NCBI GenBank assembly: GCA_013816845.1 | Contig: JACDDU010000006.1 | Location: 124,001 to 188,000 of the forward strand | DNA from: Gammaproteobacteria bacterium | GTDB lineage: Bacteria; Pseudomonadota; Gammaproteobacteria; DSM-16500 | Length of the DNA stretch: 64,000 nucleotides | Direction of reading: 5' to 3' | Notes under the pieces: generated by a model | The model's input: the letters and a program-made list of their open reading frames with translations, nothing else | Database searches by the model: none | Told to the model about the DNA's origin: nothing | In this document: one piece after another, positions 38,000 to 47,826 of the stretch | Position numbering within the stretch: the first letter of the stretch is position 1 | How the letters are laid out: every line of letters begins with the position of its first letter | Made by a program: the position numbers and the translations under genes

Positions 38000-39343
38000 T
38001 CATTTTTTAGTGGGTTTGTATTTGGTTGAGAAAGGTGATGGAGAATGATAGCTGGGCTTTGTTGCCTGATCAGACTTAGCCTCAGATTTACTAACAATAG
38101 ATTTTTCTTTATCATTCACCGAATCATTTTTCTTTTTGGGAATGGTTTCTTGTTTTGAGGAGGAAGTAGCCTGATGCTTGATAGCACCGCTCAATAATTT
38201 AGCGGTAGTTGTTTGGCCTTCAGCTAATGTTTTAGCAGTATTAGAACCTTGGCCAAAAGAGCTTCTTGCCATTTGGTCATCTGTTATATCCCAGTATTTT
38301 CTTATCCCAAAGCTCGGATTTACTCTCCAATCTTCTTTAAGCTCATCAGGTGTTCGAGCAAATTTGAATTTATCAAAAAAATAATCTAGCGCATAACTAC
38401 GCCCAAGAATTTGATCTTGAAGTAAATGACCATTTTCAAAGTTAGATCGAGAGAAAAAAACCTTAACACTCTTATCATTTAAATCTAATTTTACACCTGC
38501 TCTCCACTCACCCATATCCCCCGTATGAAATGCACTGATAATATCGCCTTCATCATTCTTTTCCAAGCCCCAACCATACCCCCAATCAAGATGATTTAAA
38601 GTATTGAGTGGGATTTCCTCTCGTACGGCCCAAGGGTCATCGCGCATGGATACTTTACTTTTAAATGCAGCTTGTACATTTGGATTTTGGTCATGCATCC
38701 AGTGTAGGCAAAACCGCACATAGTCTTCCGCAGTTGTGTGTAAACTATTAGCGGCATTAGCAATAGGATTATTAAAGCTCGTGTGGGTCATGCCTGCGAG
38801 TCTAAAAACATATTGCTCTGCAAGTGCTTCAAGGGGAAGTTTAAATTTAATTTCTAAACATTCTTGTAAGTACATCATATGTAACCCTGAGTACCCAAAT
38901 CCTTCGCCTGGCTCAAAATCAAATTTAAGAGGTCCGGATGCGGGATTATAACCGATTGGCAAGCCAGTTTGATGCGAAAGAATCATGTCCGGGTTAAATT
39001 GTTGAACACGCGCTTGATTTTCTTTTGTATCATCCCATATTATTTTGAATTTGTTGCAAAAATCTCTGAACGGTAAAATTTCATGCAGTTGTGTATTTAA
39101 TTGAAAATTCTCTTGACCTATTAATGTTAGAGCAAGATAAGTGAAGACAGGCTTGGTTAAAGAGGCTGCACCATAAATAGCATTTGCTAGGACTTGCTCA
39201 GTTTTTTCAGCGTCATCATTATTAATTTCTATAGCAGTAATATGGTTTAGGTCCGTACCTGCGGCAATAGAAACAGATTGAATTTCACCGTCTTGCATGA
39301 CTTTTCTAATTTTTGATTCATCAATTCCCAGTAATCTCTGCAT
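38000..39343 (-). CDS. Serine hydrolase, beta-lactamase family
   Basis: The frame opens with GTG at 39355; ATG 39343 with an AGGTGG site gives 447 residues. The class C beta-lactamase/DD-peptidase fold is indicated by GAASLTKP (Ser61-x-x-Lys64), the Tyr-containing second motif GFGYSGLH, and the SHQTGLP and GYGWGLEKNDEG segments, with HTGDMGEW near the expected third motif. No Sec signal is present, unusual for penicillin-recognising enzymes, and a Lys/Ser-rich unstructured tail of about 80 residues follows. It is likely an esterase or peptidase acting in the cytoplasm or after non-Sec export. Confidence 0.85.
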   Translation of the reverse strand: MQRLLGIDESKIRKVMQDGEIQSVSIAAGTDLNHITAIEINNDDAEKTEQVLANAIYGAASLTKPVFTYLALTLIGQENFQLNTQLHEILPFRDFCNKFKIIWDDTKENQARVQQFNPDMILSHQTGLPIGYNPASGPLKFDFEPGEGFGYSGLHMMYLQECLEIKFKLPLEALAEQYVFRLAGMTHTSFNNPIANAANSLHTTAEDYVRFCLHWMHDQNPNVQAAFKSKVSMRDDPWAVREEIPLNTLNHLDWGYGWGLEKNDEGDIISAFHTGDMGEWRAGVKLDLNDKSVKVFFSRSNFENGHLLQDQILGRSYALDYFFDKFKFARTPDELKEDWRVNPSFGIRKYWDITDDQMARSSFGQGSNTAKTLAEGQTTTAKLLSGAIKHQATSSSKQETIPKKKNDSVNDKEKSIVSKSEAKSDQATKPSYHSPSPFSTKYKPTKK

Positions 39344-39649
39344 TATAATAACCACCTCTTGAGCAAGTTATTCTAGGGTTAAATTATGTAATATATTGAA
39401 AGTATAACACTATATATAAGAGCCATTTGTAAAATAAAAAATGCGTAAAGGTTTGATGTAATTGAAATTTAGTCCTATTCATTCTCCAATGAACATGCTC
39501 CTCAATGCCCAATATCCTTAGGCTCTTCACTAACTATCTCGCGACGGTTGCGTTTAATTTAAGATTTTTTCATGATCCCTCCGTATAAATACGGTAACAG
39601 ACGCACTGTTAGTACTCTATATTTTCGCACCACATACAAAAAGAGTAGG

Positions 39650-40975
39650 GCTATGCTAAAGAGACTTCTATATTTCATCATCACGGGTTTGCTGAGCACG
39701 GTAAATCATGCAGCGGACAAAAATATATTATTTGGGACGTATTCGAACCATCAAGGTAGTAGGGGGATTTATTTACTACGCAATGACGCCAACGATCATT
39801 GGACATCCGTTTATGAAGTCGATGGGTTTCCTAAAGGAATTGGCGATTATATTAATTTTTCCCAAGCAGTTTGTTCAGGAAAAAATTGTATTAGTGTGGG
39901 AAGTTTTAGCACTACTGATGCTACACATCCTATCTTAATGACAAGTCAAACAGCTGAAAGTGACTGGTCGCAAGTACGTTATATTACCGGTATAAGCACA
40001 AAAGTAAATTTTTTAGAAGGACATTTAAATCATACAAGTTGCTATAGTCACCATTGTTTTGCAACAGGTTTACTTAAAGATACAGCTGGAAATGATAACA
40101 TTATTCCTCTTATCAAAAGTGAAGATAGTGGCAGATCATGGTTTGTGTCACGAATTCAGTTAAGCAAAAACAGTGCACGTGAAGAGATGCATGATCTCGC
40201 GTGCATACAAAATTATTGCATTGTAAGTACTGGAAACCAAGTTGCAAATCATTTTATGATAAGTGATGATTATGGCAAAAGCTGGCGTCTTAATACCTTT
40301 ACTTTGCCTCATTTACGGATCAAAGCTCTGCAAGCTGTTGGTTTAAATTTTATTGCTGTCGGATATTATAAAAATGATAAGGAAATGACGCCGGTGATGC
40401 TTGTAAGTCAAAATTTCGGACGTAGTTTTTCAATTAAACCAAATGCTGTCTTCCCCAACACCACTACAACTGGTTTTTATAACACTCTTTTTTGTAAAAA
40501 ACATTCCTGTTTAGCTGCTGGTGAGAGCGGTGTTTATCCTTTTCTATCGTTAAGCAATGATGATGGTAATACATGGAAAACGATCACTCCTGCATCGCCA
40601 TTCCCTAAAGGTTTCGTGGCAGCTAAGATTAAACATGTCAATTGTACAACCCATTCATGTGCTGCTTTAGGGGATTATCATACGGGGGGGCGTTTATTAC
40701 CCTTGATTTTAACTGTACAATTGACCGCTTCACCTCTTGTTTATCAAATTACGTCAACAATGTTGAATAACTCCATTAAATTGAGGGATATCAATTGCAG
40801 CGATGCTGTTTGCTATATTGCAGGTATGGGCGAAATGGCGGATGATCGCTTCAACCGCCCTATGTTATTTAAAAGTGATCGTTTACTTACTTCATGGCAT
40901 GATATAAGTGATAAAGCGCACTTTCCTAAGGTCGATAACGTTTGGATTGAAAAAATGACAATGCTAAATGATTAA
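39650..40975 (+). CDS. Secreted BNR/sialidase-like repeat protein
   Basis: The frame opens at 39572; ATG 39650 after AGAGTAGGG starts a clean signal peptide (MLKRLLYFIITGLLSTVNHAA). The 441-residue product contains at least four BNR-type Asp-box motifs (SEDSGRSWF, SDDYGKSWR, SQNFGRSFS, SNDDGNTWK), the hallmark of six-bladed beta-propellers such as sialidases and sortilin-like domains, and about a dozen cysteines likely paired. Catalytic sialidase residues cannot be confirmed, so a binding propeller is as likely as an enzyme. Its stop overlaps the next gene's ATG. Confidence 0.8.
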   Translation, partial: AMLKRLLYFIITGLLSTVNHAADKNILFGTYSNHQGSRGIYLLRNDANDHWTSVYEVDGFPKGIGDYINFSQAVCSGKNCISVGSFSTTDATHPILMTSQTAESDWSQVRYITGISTKVNFLEGHLNHTSCYSHHCFATGLLKDTAGNDNIIPLIKSEDSGRSWFVSRIQLSKNSAREEMHDLACIQNYCIVSTGNQVANHFMISDDYGKSWRLNTFTLPHLRIKALQAVGLNFIAVGYYKNDKEMTPVMLVSQNFGRSFSIKPNAVFPNTTTTGFYNTLFCKKHSCLAAGESGVYPFLSLSNDDGNTWKTITPASPFPKGFVAAKIKHVNCTTHSCAALGDYHTGGRLLPLILTVQLTASPLVYQITSTMLNNSIKLRDINCSDAVCYIAGMGEMADDRFNRPMLFKSDRLLTSWHDISDKAHFPKVDNVWIEKMTMLND

Positions 40976-41691
40976 TGTTCACTGGCTTATTTTATTCGAG
41001 TAACGCTATGTATAATTTAAATGAATTAATGTCACAATTGCCCGGCTATATTGGGTGGAAAGATATGCATAGGCAGTATCTTGGTTGTAATGAAAACTTA
41101 GCCAATATACTGCAATTAAAAGAACCCGATAAAATTACAGGTTTAACGGATTATGATCTCCTGGATTACTGTGATGAAGCTTACAAGTTCCATAAGAACA
41201 ATGATGAATTGGCATTAACCGGTGTAACAATCAAAAGTTTTCATAAATCGAATTCACCCTATGATGGTGCTTTTTATTTTTTTATTAAAAAACCTTTGCA
41301 AGATCGACACCAACGAATTTCGGGATTGATTTTTCAATGTCATGAATGGTTTAAAAACAATTTTATCCATACCTTATATGACTATGATCAAAACAATTTC
41401 TCTGAAAAAGACGCCCCCATTAATTACCTAATGGATCATCTCGACAATCCTTTTGACTTGTCTATCAGAGAGTTAGAATGTTTGTTTTGTGTGTTACGCG
41501 GAATGACTGCCAAATCCATTGGAGAACTTTTTAATTTATCTAAACGTACCATCGAAACTTATATCGAAAACATCAAAAATAAATTTGGCTGCCGCACCAA
41601 ATCAGAATTATTTATTATTGCGATTACTAATCATTATTTAAATATTATTCCGAGCCAGCAATTATTTGAAAAGTTTGCCGGCAAAATCTAA
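40975..41691 (+). CDS. PAS-LuxR type transcriptional regulator
   Basis: A 238-residue protein. The first ATG overlaps the preceding stop (TAATG), implying translational coupling; Met12 at 41008 is an alternative. The N-terminal domain has PAS features (PGYIGWKDMHRQYLGCNENLA, then a D-rich helix). Residues about 160-220 form a LuxR/GerE helix-turn-helix (LSIRELECLFCVLRGMTAKS, LSKRTIETYIENIKNKFG). No receiver domain is present, so it probably senses a small ligand or redox state directly. It may regulate the adjacent secreted BNR gene. Confidence 0.88.
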   Translation: MFTGLFYSSNAMYNLNELMSQLPGYIGWKDMHRQYLGCNENLANILQLKEPDKITGLTDYDLLDYCDEAYKFHKNNDELALTGVTIKSFHKSNSPYDGAFYFFIKKPLQDRHQRISGLIFQCHEWFKNNFIHTLYDYDQNNFSEKDAPINYLMDHLDNPFDLSIRELECLFCVLRGMTAKSIGELFNLSKRTIETYIENIKNKFGCRTKSELFIIAITNHYLNIIPSQQLFEKFAGKI

Positions 41692-42133
41692 TACCGATAT
41701 CTATTAGGTATTGATGATATTTGAGTGGCAAATTTTACGCTCGTAGAATAGACAGCATTTCATGCCAAGGAAAAGGGAAGGGCGGGCTGTGTGTCAAATA
41801 GAATTAGTTAGAGTCCAATTGAAAGATTTTACCTACATCATTTAGCCATCTTGAGCATGTATATTCTAGGCGATTTTCAGGGTAAATATATGTTTGCAAT
41901 GCCAAAAGTTAGCCTAAAAGACGACCATTTTACTAATACCAAAATTTATGATGTAATAATCATCCTGTATTTATTAACAATGAATATTAATAGCATTGAA
42001 ATTTTCTGACATTAACTTTAGTGTATGTTTTAATTTCAAATTATTTTTATCCGACCCAAATAATAATATTATAAAATCATCAATTGCTTGATCGTCCTGA
42101 AAAATCTTAATTAACAAAAGTAGGTATATAATA
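41692..42133. other. Gap after LuxR gene
   Basis: An AATACC/GGTATT inverted repeat at about 41691-41712 may act as a weak terminator of the BNR-LuxR operon. No gene is seen. Confidence 0.35.
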
Positions 42134-42613
42134 ATGCAAAATAATAATTTAATGAGTAATAATGAACCGGATGAAGAAATAGATGAAGATGAAACTAAAG
42201 ATAAATTAGAAGAACAATTATCAGACTTGTATGATTTAGAAAAACCTAATCTACAAGAAAGCTTATTAATTGATCCCGATATAAAGCTAAAATATAAAGA
42301 CGGTGACCTCAGAATAAATACTTCCATTAAATATTATCACATCTATTTAATCGAATTCTTTCAAAGAAATAAAATAAATCATGCTGTTGACAAAGCACAT
42401 TATACGATTCGTGGTCCAGAAAATTGTGATTGGCTTGTGGTGTTTGATGTTACCAAATTAATTGAAGCGCTTGATAAGCATTTAAAGACATCAGAATTAA
42501 ATCAAAACAATAAGATTTATAGCAATAACGATTTATTCTTCAGCAAGAATCAGCAAAAAAAACCTATTAAAGATAGTGAGCCCCATGACGTGCATCAGAA
42601 TCAACTAAAATGA
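42134..42613 (+). CDS. Acidic hypothetical protein
   Basis: A 159-residue orphan with an Asn-rich start, a highly acidic stretch (EPDEEIDEDETKDKLEEQL) and a mixed alpha/beta middle (IKYYHIYLIEFFQ, NCDWLVVFDVTKLIEAL). No signal peptide or motif is recognised. A 117-residue frame on the other strand overlaps its start and is judged a shadow, because it is low-complexity Ser/Leu. Lies just upstream of IS30 debris. Confidence 0.6.
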   Translation: MQNNNLMSNNEPDEEIDEDETKDKLEEQLSDLYDLEKPNLQESLLIDPDIKLKYKDGDLRINTSIKYYHIYLIEFFQRNKINHAVDKAHYTIRGPENCDWLVVFDVTKLIEALDKHLKTSELNQNNKIYSNNDLFFSKNQQKKPIKDSEPHDVHQNQLK

Positions 42614-43035
42614 TGCTGTATAGACAGTACGATACAGACGGTTGTATTCCTTAGAAAATAAAAAAGGTTAAAATCATCGAAGCAGGCAAAATTCTCTTAC
42701 GGTTTGCAAGTTCGGTAGTTGATATCCTAAAGAATTGAGCGTGAGGGCAAAATTGTTTTAAGTTAAAAAATTGTTGAGTCTTATGACGTGCACACAAAAC
42801 TTAATTTTTACACAACGGATGAGTTTAAACCAAATAAGGGGCCCAGTGCCGACTGATTAATAGCTTATCGCCTGCTAAATAAGAAGAAAAAGTAAAATTC
42901 CTGTTTTTATTTATTTTAAACAACCAGGCAATACATCCACCGTTACATGGCCATTGCTGTTCCCTTTCTGTAATTCAGATAAATAAAGTTGTGAATTTTG
43001 TTTACATCATAAACCATCAAGCCTGGTTACCAAGA
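42614..43035. other. Gap upstream of IS30 debris
   Basis: No gene seen. Part of this sequence may be flanking remains of the first IS30 copy. Confidence 0.3.
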
Positions 43036-43164
43036 AGTTATGATATTGCCAAACTTAAACAAAAACAGCTTTCTCGACTAATCGAAGAAATTAATAATCG
43101 ACCTTTAAAGTGTTTAGGGTATAGAACACCGCAAGAAATATTCCAACAATCTATTGGCAATTAA
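43036..43164 (+). pseudogene. IS30 transposase C-terminal remnant
   Basis: The frame KQLSRLIEEINNRPLKCLGY followed by RTPQEIFQQ is the characteristic end of an IS30-family transposase (NNRPRKCLGYRTPxEVF). The DDE core and N-terminal half are absent. It differs from the copy just downstream, so two separate IS30-type insertions have decayed here. Confidence 0.75.
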
Positions 43165-43325
43165 ATGGTTTTCTCCTTGCCGTGGAGAACAATTACTTGG
43201 TCTTTCCATTGCTAAAATTAATGCATTTTGCTAAATGAAAATGATTGGTTATCCACAGTTTGAGATCCCTGGGCGAATAAATCAAAAAGTTAGCAGGGTC
43301 AATGATGCACTTGACACGAGATTCC

Positions 43326-43354
43326 CGTGAATTCAAATGATAAACGCAACTTTT
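43326..43354 (+). repeat. Candidate left terminal repeat of IS30 element
   Basis: The stretch reading GTGAATTCAAATG and then ATAAACGCAAC resembles the terminal inverted repeat of IS30-family elements, which contain a GATTCAA...CAACGCAAC core. It lies just before the truncated transposase, in the right orientation. No matching right end is seen after 44271. Confidence 0.5.
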
Positions 43355-43384
43355 GATCAATTAATAATCAGTGATTTATTGTAA

Positions 43385-44271
43385 AATTACGCCGATTATG
43401 AATTTAAAAGAAATATTACCTTCGTTCGAACAAAGCTAGGTTCATGGCAATACAAACCAAATTACGCTCAAAGTTACACAGATGAAAGACATAAAAACAA
43501 AAATAAAGAAGTAAAATTTACCAAGGATGCTGAAGCATTTGTTCGAGAGAAATTATTACTAGACTGGAGTCCAGACCAGATTTGCGGTTATGCAAACCGA
43601 CACAGCTTATTTTCTATTAGTCATGAACGAATTTATCAATTTATTTTAAAAGATAAGGAAAAAGGCGGAAAATTATATCTGCATTTGCGACATCAAAATA
43701 AAAGGTATAGAAAACGCTATGGCAGCCCTAAACGACAAGGCCCGATAAAAAATCGCAAGCTTATAGATGATCGGCCGGCTATTGTTGCTGATAAAAAGAG
43801 AATAGGTGATTGGGAAATTGATACCATCATTGGTAAAGAACGCAGACAGGCAATTGTTACGATTGTCGAAAGAGTTTCAAAGAAAACAGTGCTCAAAAAA
43901 GTAAGAGCTAAAAGCGCAGAATTGGTTACCAAAGCAACGGTTGATGGGCTGAAGAAATTTTCTGATTTAGTTTTCACAATCACGAGTGATAATGGAAGTG
44001 AATTTGTTAATCATGAAAGCATTAGCAAAAAATTAAATGCAGATTTTTATTTTGCTCATCCGTATGCTTCCTGGGAACGTGGGTTAAATGAAAATACAAA
44101 TGGCTTAATACGCCAATATTTGCGAAAAGGCTGTGATTTTAGCGATGTAAACGACGATGATCTTATAATAATTATGGATAAGTTAAATAATAGGCCACGA
44201 AAAGTTTAAGTTATGCAACACCAAACGAAGTATTTAGAAGTGTGCAAAACATAATGGTGATTCCTGAATAA
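43385..44271 (+). pseudogene. IS30-family transposase, truncated and frameshifted
   Basis: The frame is open from 43385 with no good start, because about 45 N-terminal residues including the helix-turn-helix are missing. It encodes SPDQICGYANRHSLFSISHE and the DDE core: IGDWEIDTIIGKERR (first Asp), FTITSDNGSEF (second Asp) and SWERGLNENTNGLIRQY (Glu). It ends LNNRPRKV; a lost T at about 44206 shifts SYATPNEVFRSVQ into another frame, closing at 44271. The transposase is inactive as read. Confidence 0.85.
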
Positions 44272-44273
44272 AT

Positions 44274-44298
44274 CCAAGCTCCCTGAACAAGAGCTTGG
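44274..44298. terminator. Hairpin after transposase remnant
   Basis: CCAAGCTC and GAGCTTGG form a perfect 8-bp stem with a 9-base loop. It lies between the transposase relic and the converging DUF2608 gene and may end either transcript; no strong T-run is present. Confidence 0.5.
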
Positions 44299-44307
44299 TA
44301 CCTAAAA

Positions 44308-45183
44308 TTATGCAAATGATTTTGACATAGATAGTCGTGATTTTGAGTTTTCTAAAACTTGAAGAGCCGAACTATCTGAAATAAGCTCACGTTTATCAAT
44401 TAAACGTTCTTTTTGAATAGCAACAACATCTGGATTCAGTTCATGTTTATGATCATGTGCAAAAGTATAATGAAGACCAGTGAAATTTAATTTATTTGTT
44501 ACGCATACATTTTTTAAATTTTGTAAATATTTTACATTATCGTCCGTTTCAATAATGTCTGTTATCTCTATTCCTAAAGAAGATAGATGTTTAACTACAG
44601 ACTCAAGAATTAATCCTTTTGGATAATTGGCAGTAAATATTGTTGTAGCGCCAAAACTATCACCAAAAATTTTTGGTTTACCTATAATTTCGTATGGTCT
44701 TAAATTTGGATTTTCTAATTGAACCGAATTTTCAGGAATATCAAATTCTTGAGTGGCTACCTTAGAGAAATTAACACCTATTTTTTGTACACTTTTGCAG
44801 GCATCTTCCTCAACAGAAGAAAATGCATCTGCTTTAGCTTTACCAGTTCGGCGTGAAGTAAATCCTAAGACAATGAAGCCTTGTTCAACTAGTTTTTTTA
44901 TATAACCAGCCATTTCTTCTTCGATTAATTTATACGGTGACTGTGCATAGGCAATTTCAATTAAAGAAGGATCAGTTTTAGCTAAAGAATCCATAAATTC
45001 TTTGCGTTCCCCAGGGTATAAATCACTCATGATACCTGGACGATCGAAAAGTGTTAAATCTAAGTCAACTAAAATGAGAGTTTTTGAAGGATCAAGCCTA
45101 TCTTTAGAGATTTTAGTGGATATTACTTCCGCCATTTTTGATACATTTTCAACTCTTACAATAGAGGATTCACTTCGAAACAT
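44308..45183 (-). CDS. DUF2608-type HAD-like protein
   Basis: A 291-residue protein. Motif I of the HAD superfamily is clear: TLILVDLDLTLF, with the nucleophile Asp40 and Asp42. VLGFTSRRTGKA matches motif II (the Thr/Ser after a hydrophobic strand), and IIETDDNVKYLQNL may supply the acidic motif near the C-terminus. This is the layout of DUF2608, common in Legionella, Coxiella and chlamydiae and thought to be phosphatase-like. There is no signal peptide. Substrate unknown. Monocistronic. Confidence 0.8.
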   Translation of the reverse strand: MFRSESSIVRVENVSKMAEVISTKISKDRLDPSKTLILVDLDLTLFDRPGIMSDLYPGERKEFMDSLAKTDPSLIEIAYAQSPYKLIEEEMAGYIKKLVEQGFIVLGFTSRRTGKAKADAFSSVEEDACKSVQKIGVNFSKVATQEFDIPENSVQLENPNLRPYEIIGKPKIFGDSFGATTIFTANYPKGLILESVVKHLSSLGIEITDIIETDDNVKYLQNLKNVCVTNKLNFTGLHYTFAHDHKHELNPDVVAIQKERLIDKRELISDSSALQVLENSKSRLSMSKSFA

Positions 45184-45328
45184 GGTAACTCCTATAATGA
45201 GGATAATTTATAGCTAGCTAAAATAATTTTATTAATATTGAGGGCTGCCATTTAAGCATAAAAGTGATATTTTCGTCAAAAGGTGAGTTGCATTGATTGT
45301 TTGAATCCGCCCCCGCATGAAATGATAA

Positions 45329-45356
45329 ACTTCCTGTAAAGTTTATTACAGGAAGT
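45329..45356. terminator. Hairpin downstream of secreted protein gene
   Basis: A perfect 11-bp stem (ACTTCCTGTAA/TTACAGGAAGT) with a 6-base loop. It lies about 125 bases downstream of the minus-strand gene 45481-46041 and upstream of the DUF2608 gene start, so it probably ends the former's transcript. Confidence 0.5.
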
Positions 45357-45480
45357 AACTTGCATTCATGGGGCGCGAACCCATACATTCATTTATCAAG
45401 TTAAGTATTTTTTTTACGTGCGGCAGTATTTAGTAAGTTTCAAGTGATAAAAAAATGGGTTTGACATAAAAACCAGAATC

Positions 45481-46041
45481 TTAATAGATTGTTTTTGGTT
45501 CTAACAACAAATTTTTAACATTGGCGGCTTCCGGTAAATATGGTCGGCTAGCTAAAACGGCACATCCTCTGCTAAATTCTATGGAGACCTTACTATTCTG
45601 TGTACCTCCAACGTATTGCAGTAACTGCCCGAAGGTTAGATTATCTTTTGGCTGAATGACATAGGGCGTGTTTCCAAAGGATGAGTTCCATGGGTCTCTA
45701 TCTACAAATATCAACGTCCCTTTATATTGCTCCAATGAAAGTTTTCTATTACCAAATGTAGTTACATCTAAACCCTTTATAAATTTTACTAATTGATTGG
45801 TATCTAGGGATTCCGCTAAGACAACTAAGCATGCAGGCATCTTTTTTGTGACATGATATGCTCCATTATCTAGCCATGCATCTGAGCCTGGATATGATAT
45901 ATGGTAAATTCCTTTATGAAAATAATCGCCGATCGCAATATTCAGACTCATGTGCTCATTTAATCCAATTGAACTTGTATAGCCATAAGATGTAGCGGAA
46001 AAACAAACAATAAATAAAGGTAAAAAGTATTTCATCTTCAT
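45481..46041 (-). CDS. Secreted hypothetical protein
   Basis: A 186-residue protein with a Sec signal peptide (MKMKYFLPLFIVCFSATSYG, cleavage near residue 20). AAGGACAGGG precedes ATG 46041. The mature domain is beta-rich and contains HISYPGSDAWLDNGAYHV and VDRDPWNSSFGNTPYVI, with two cysteines. Family not recognised. A periplasmic or secreted location is expected. Confidence 0.78.
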   Translation of the reverse strand: MKMKYFLPLFIVCFSATSYGYTSSIGLNEHMSLNIAIGDYFHKGIYHISYPGSDAWLDNGAYHVTKKMPACLVVLAESLDTNQLVKFIKGLDVTTFGNRKLSLEQYKGTLIFVDRDPWNSSFGNTPYVIQPKDNLTFGQLLQYVGGTQNSKVSIEFSRGCAVLASRPYLPEAANVKNLLLEPKTIY

Positions 46042-46346
46042 ACGCCCTGTCCTTCTAAATTAAGTTTTGAATCGACTTTGATCTTATTCAGAATGAAAGC
46101 ACTTAGCAATTAGTTCACCGTTATCGTTACCATAAGAAGTATTTATGGTGATCTATACTCAAATCAACACGTAACCTCCTACTCAAGTTGGTTCATGTCC
46201 TTAAGTTAACCTTAAGCCTACTTTAACAATCTTCATCTCATCCATTGTATAATCTTCGTCTATTTAACCGCTGATGCTATGCTTTACGTAGCTTTTAGTT
46301 GAGTTATCCGACAATTTTTCACTTATATTTGAAGATGAAGGCTTCC

Positions 46347-47402
46347 ATGAATAAAAAATTTATTCTAATTTTCCTTTTTGTTTTTACTCTAACTAATTTT
46401 TCTGGGAATAAAATCTGGGCAAAGAATGTTGTTTATCAAGGACCTATTTACAATCTTTTCTTTCACCCTTTAATTAATTATCCAGAACTCGCTTTTAATC
46501 AGACGAATAAATATTTAGATTATATGGATCAATGGTTTGTAACCGTGAAAGAATTTAAAAAAATTATTCCTGAATTATATAAACGTGGTTTTGTACTTGT
46601 TTCCCCGAAGGATCTTTTTGAAGAAAGAAAAGATGAACAAGGTCGATTGATTATCACTAGAAAAGAATTGATCTTACCCAAAGGAAAGATGCCTTTGGTT
46701 CTTTCACTCGATGATTATAATTTCTATAATAAGATGAAATTGCACGGCACCATTCATCGATTTTGGGTGAATCGACAAGGTACGTTGGTAACCATTACGA
46801 AGAGAAATAAATCGACTTCGCTAAATCAAGATGACCAAGAAGTACCTCAAATTTTAGAAAAATTTATTACGGAACATCCCGATTTTTCCTTTAACAACGC
46901 CAGAGGTATTATCTCTCTAACGGGTTACAATGGCATTTTTGGTTATAATACGCATGAAACACTTCATCACAACTATTCATCTCAAGTGATCGAAGCTAAA
47001 AAAATTGTTCGAAAGTTGAAAGGAATGGGATGGCAGTTTGCATCTCATTCTTATTTTCATTTGGCCGAAGATGAACAAACAGAACAAAATTTTGAGAACT
47101 CCGAAAAACGCTGGTTGAAAGAAGTTGGAGTTATTGTTGGACCTACTTCATATTATATTTTTCCTTTCGGTGATCCTTGGAATAAAAATGTTACTCGCAT
47201 GAATTTCTTAAAATCCCAAGGTTATAAATATTTCTTTGGTGTCACACAGACTAATAAAACAACGATGGAACCTGGTATCGTAATGATGGGAAGATTTCCT
47301 ATGGATGGTCGTTCGCTTCGCGAAAAGTATTTTGGTGTCAGAACTTTTGTAAATCCTGTCGATGTTTTAGATTCAACGAGACGAACTGAAGGTAAGCCAT
47401 AA
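46347..47402 (+). CDS. Polysaccharide deacetylase-like protein
   Basis: The frame opens at 46299; ATG 46347, after GAAGG, starts a signal peptide (KKFILIFLFVFTLTNFSGN), giving 351 residues. NodB-homology motifs are visible: MPLVLSLDDYNF (motif 1 with the Asp pair), FASHSYFHLAED (motif 2, the metal-binding H...H) and IFPFGDPWNKNV (motif 3). An insertion of about 100 residues separates motifs 1 and 2. Such enzymes remove N-acetyl groups from peptidoglycan or chitin-type glycans in the periplasm. A strong terminator follows. Confidence 0.85.
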   Translation: MNKKFILIFLFVFTLTNFSGNKIWAKNVVYQGPIYNLFFHPLINYPELAFNQTNKYLDYMDQWFVTVKEFKKIIPELYKRGFVLVSPKDLFEERKDEQGRLIITRKELILPKGKMPLVLSLDDYNFYNKMKLHGTIHRFWVNRQGTLVTITKRNKSTSLNQDDQEVPQILEKFITEHPDFSFNNARGIISLTGYNGIFGYNTHETLHHNYSSQVIEAKKIVRKLKGMGWQFASHSYFHLAEDEQTEQNFENSEKRWLKEVGVIVGPTSYYIFPFGDPWNKNVTRMNFLKSQGYKYFFGVTQTNKTTMEPGIVMMGRFPMDGRSLREKYFGVRTFVNPVDVLDSTRRTEGKP

Positions 47403-47459
47403 TTGTTGGGGTGCTTCCAACATCGTAACTTGATTATTCATGTGTATGATGCATTTTGT

Positions 47460-47502
47460 ATGCTTCTGGTTTTCAAGCATGACCAGAAGCATTCGATTTT
47501 TT
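47460..47502 (+). terminator. Rho-independent terminator
   Basis: ATGCTTCTGGT pairs perfectly with ACCAGAAGCAT across an 11-base loop, followed four bases later by a T6 run. It lies 58 bases after the deacetylase stop. Confidence 0.85.
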
Positions 47503-47826
47503 CATTAAGTATGATGTATGGTATATAGGAAGTGGGCTGCAAGGATGTAATTCATTAGGTACCACTGGTCTTGCTTCTTAAAAGTTTCCATCTAACTATT
47601 AGATGTTGCGCGTTGAGGGACGAATAACCCTGCGTATAGTATCAACCCTTACCCTGTCCAGCTTCTTTACGATCTAAGACTTCCCCTTACCGTTTGATCT
47701 AAATCTTGTAATTTTAACGTTTTAACTTAATATTCATCTCTAAATTTGTCCATAATGACCCCTCCGTTTTGGTCATATTTCTTCAGATTGCAAAGATGCA
47801 CTGAATTTTAATTAGCGTAATTGAAA
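47503..47826. other. Non-coding gap
   Basis: No gene or repeat seen between the deacetylase terminator and the toxin gene's end. Confidence 0.35.

Noticed and set aside
41974-42327. 117-aa minus-strand frame
   Set aside because: Ser/Leu low-complexity shadow of the Glu/Asp-rich start of the 42134 gene.
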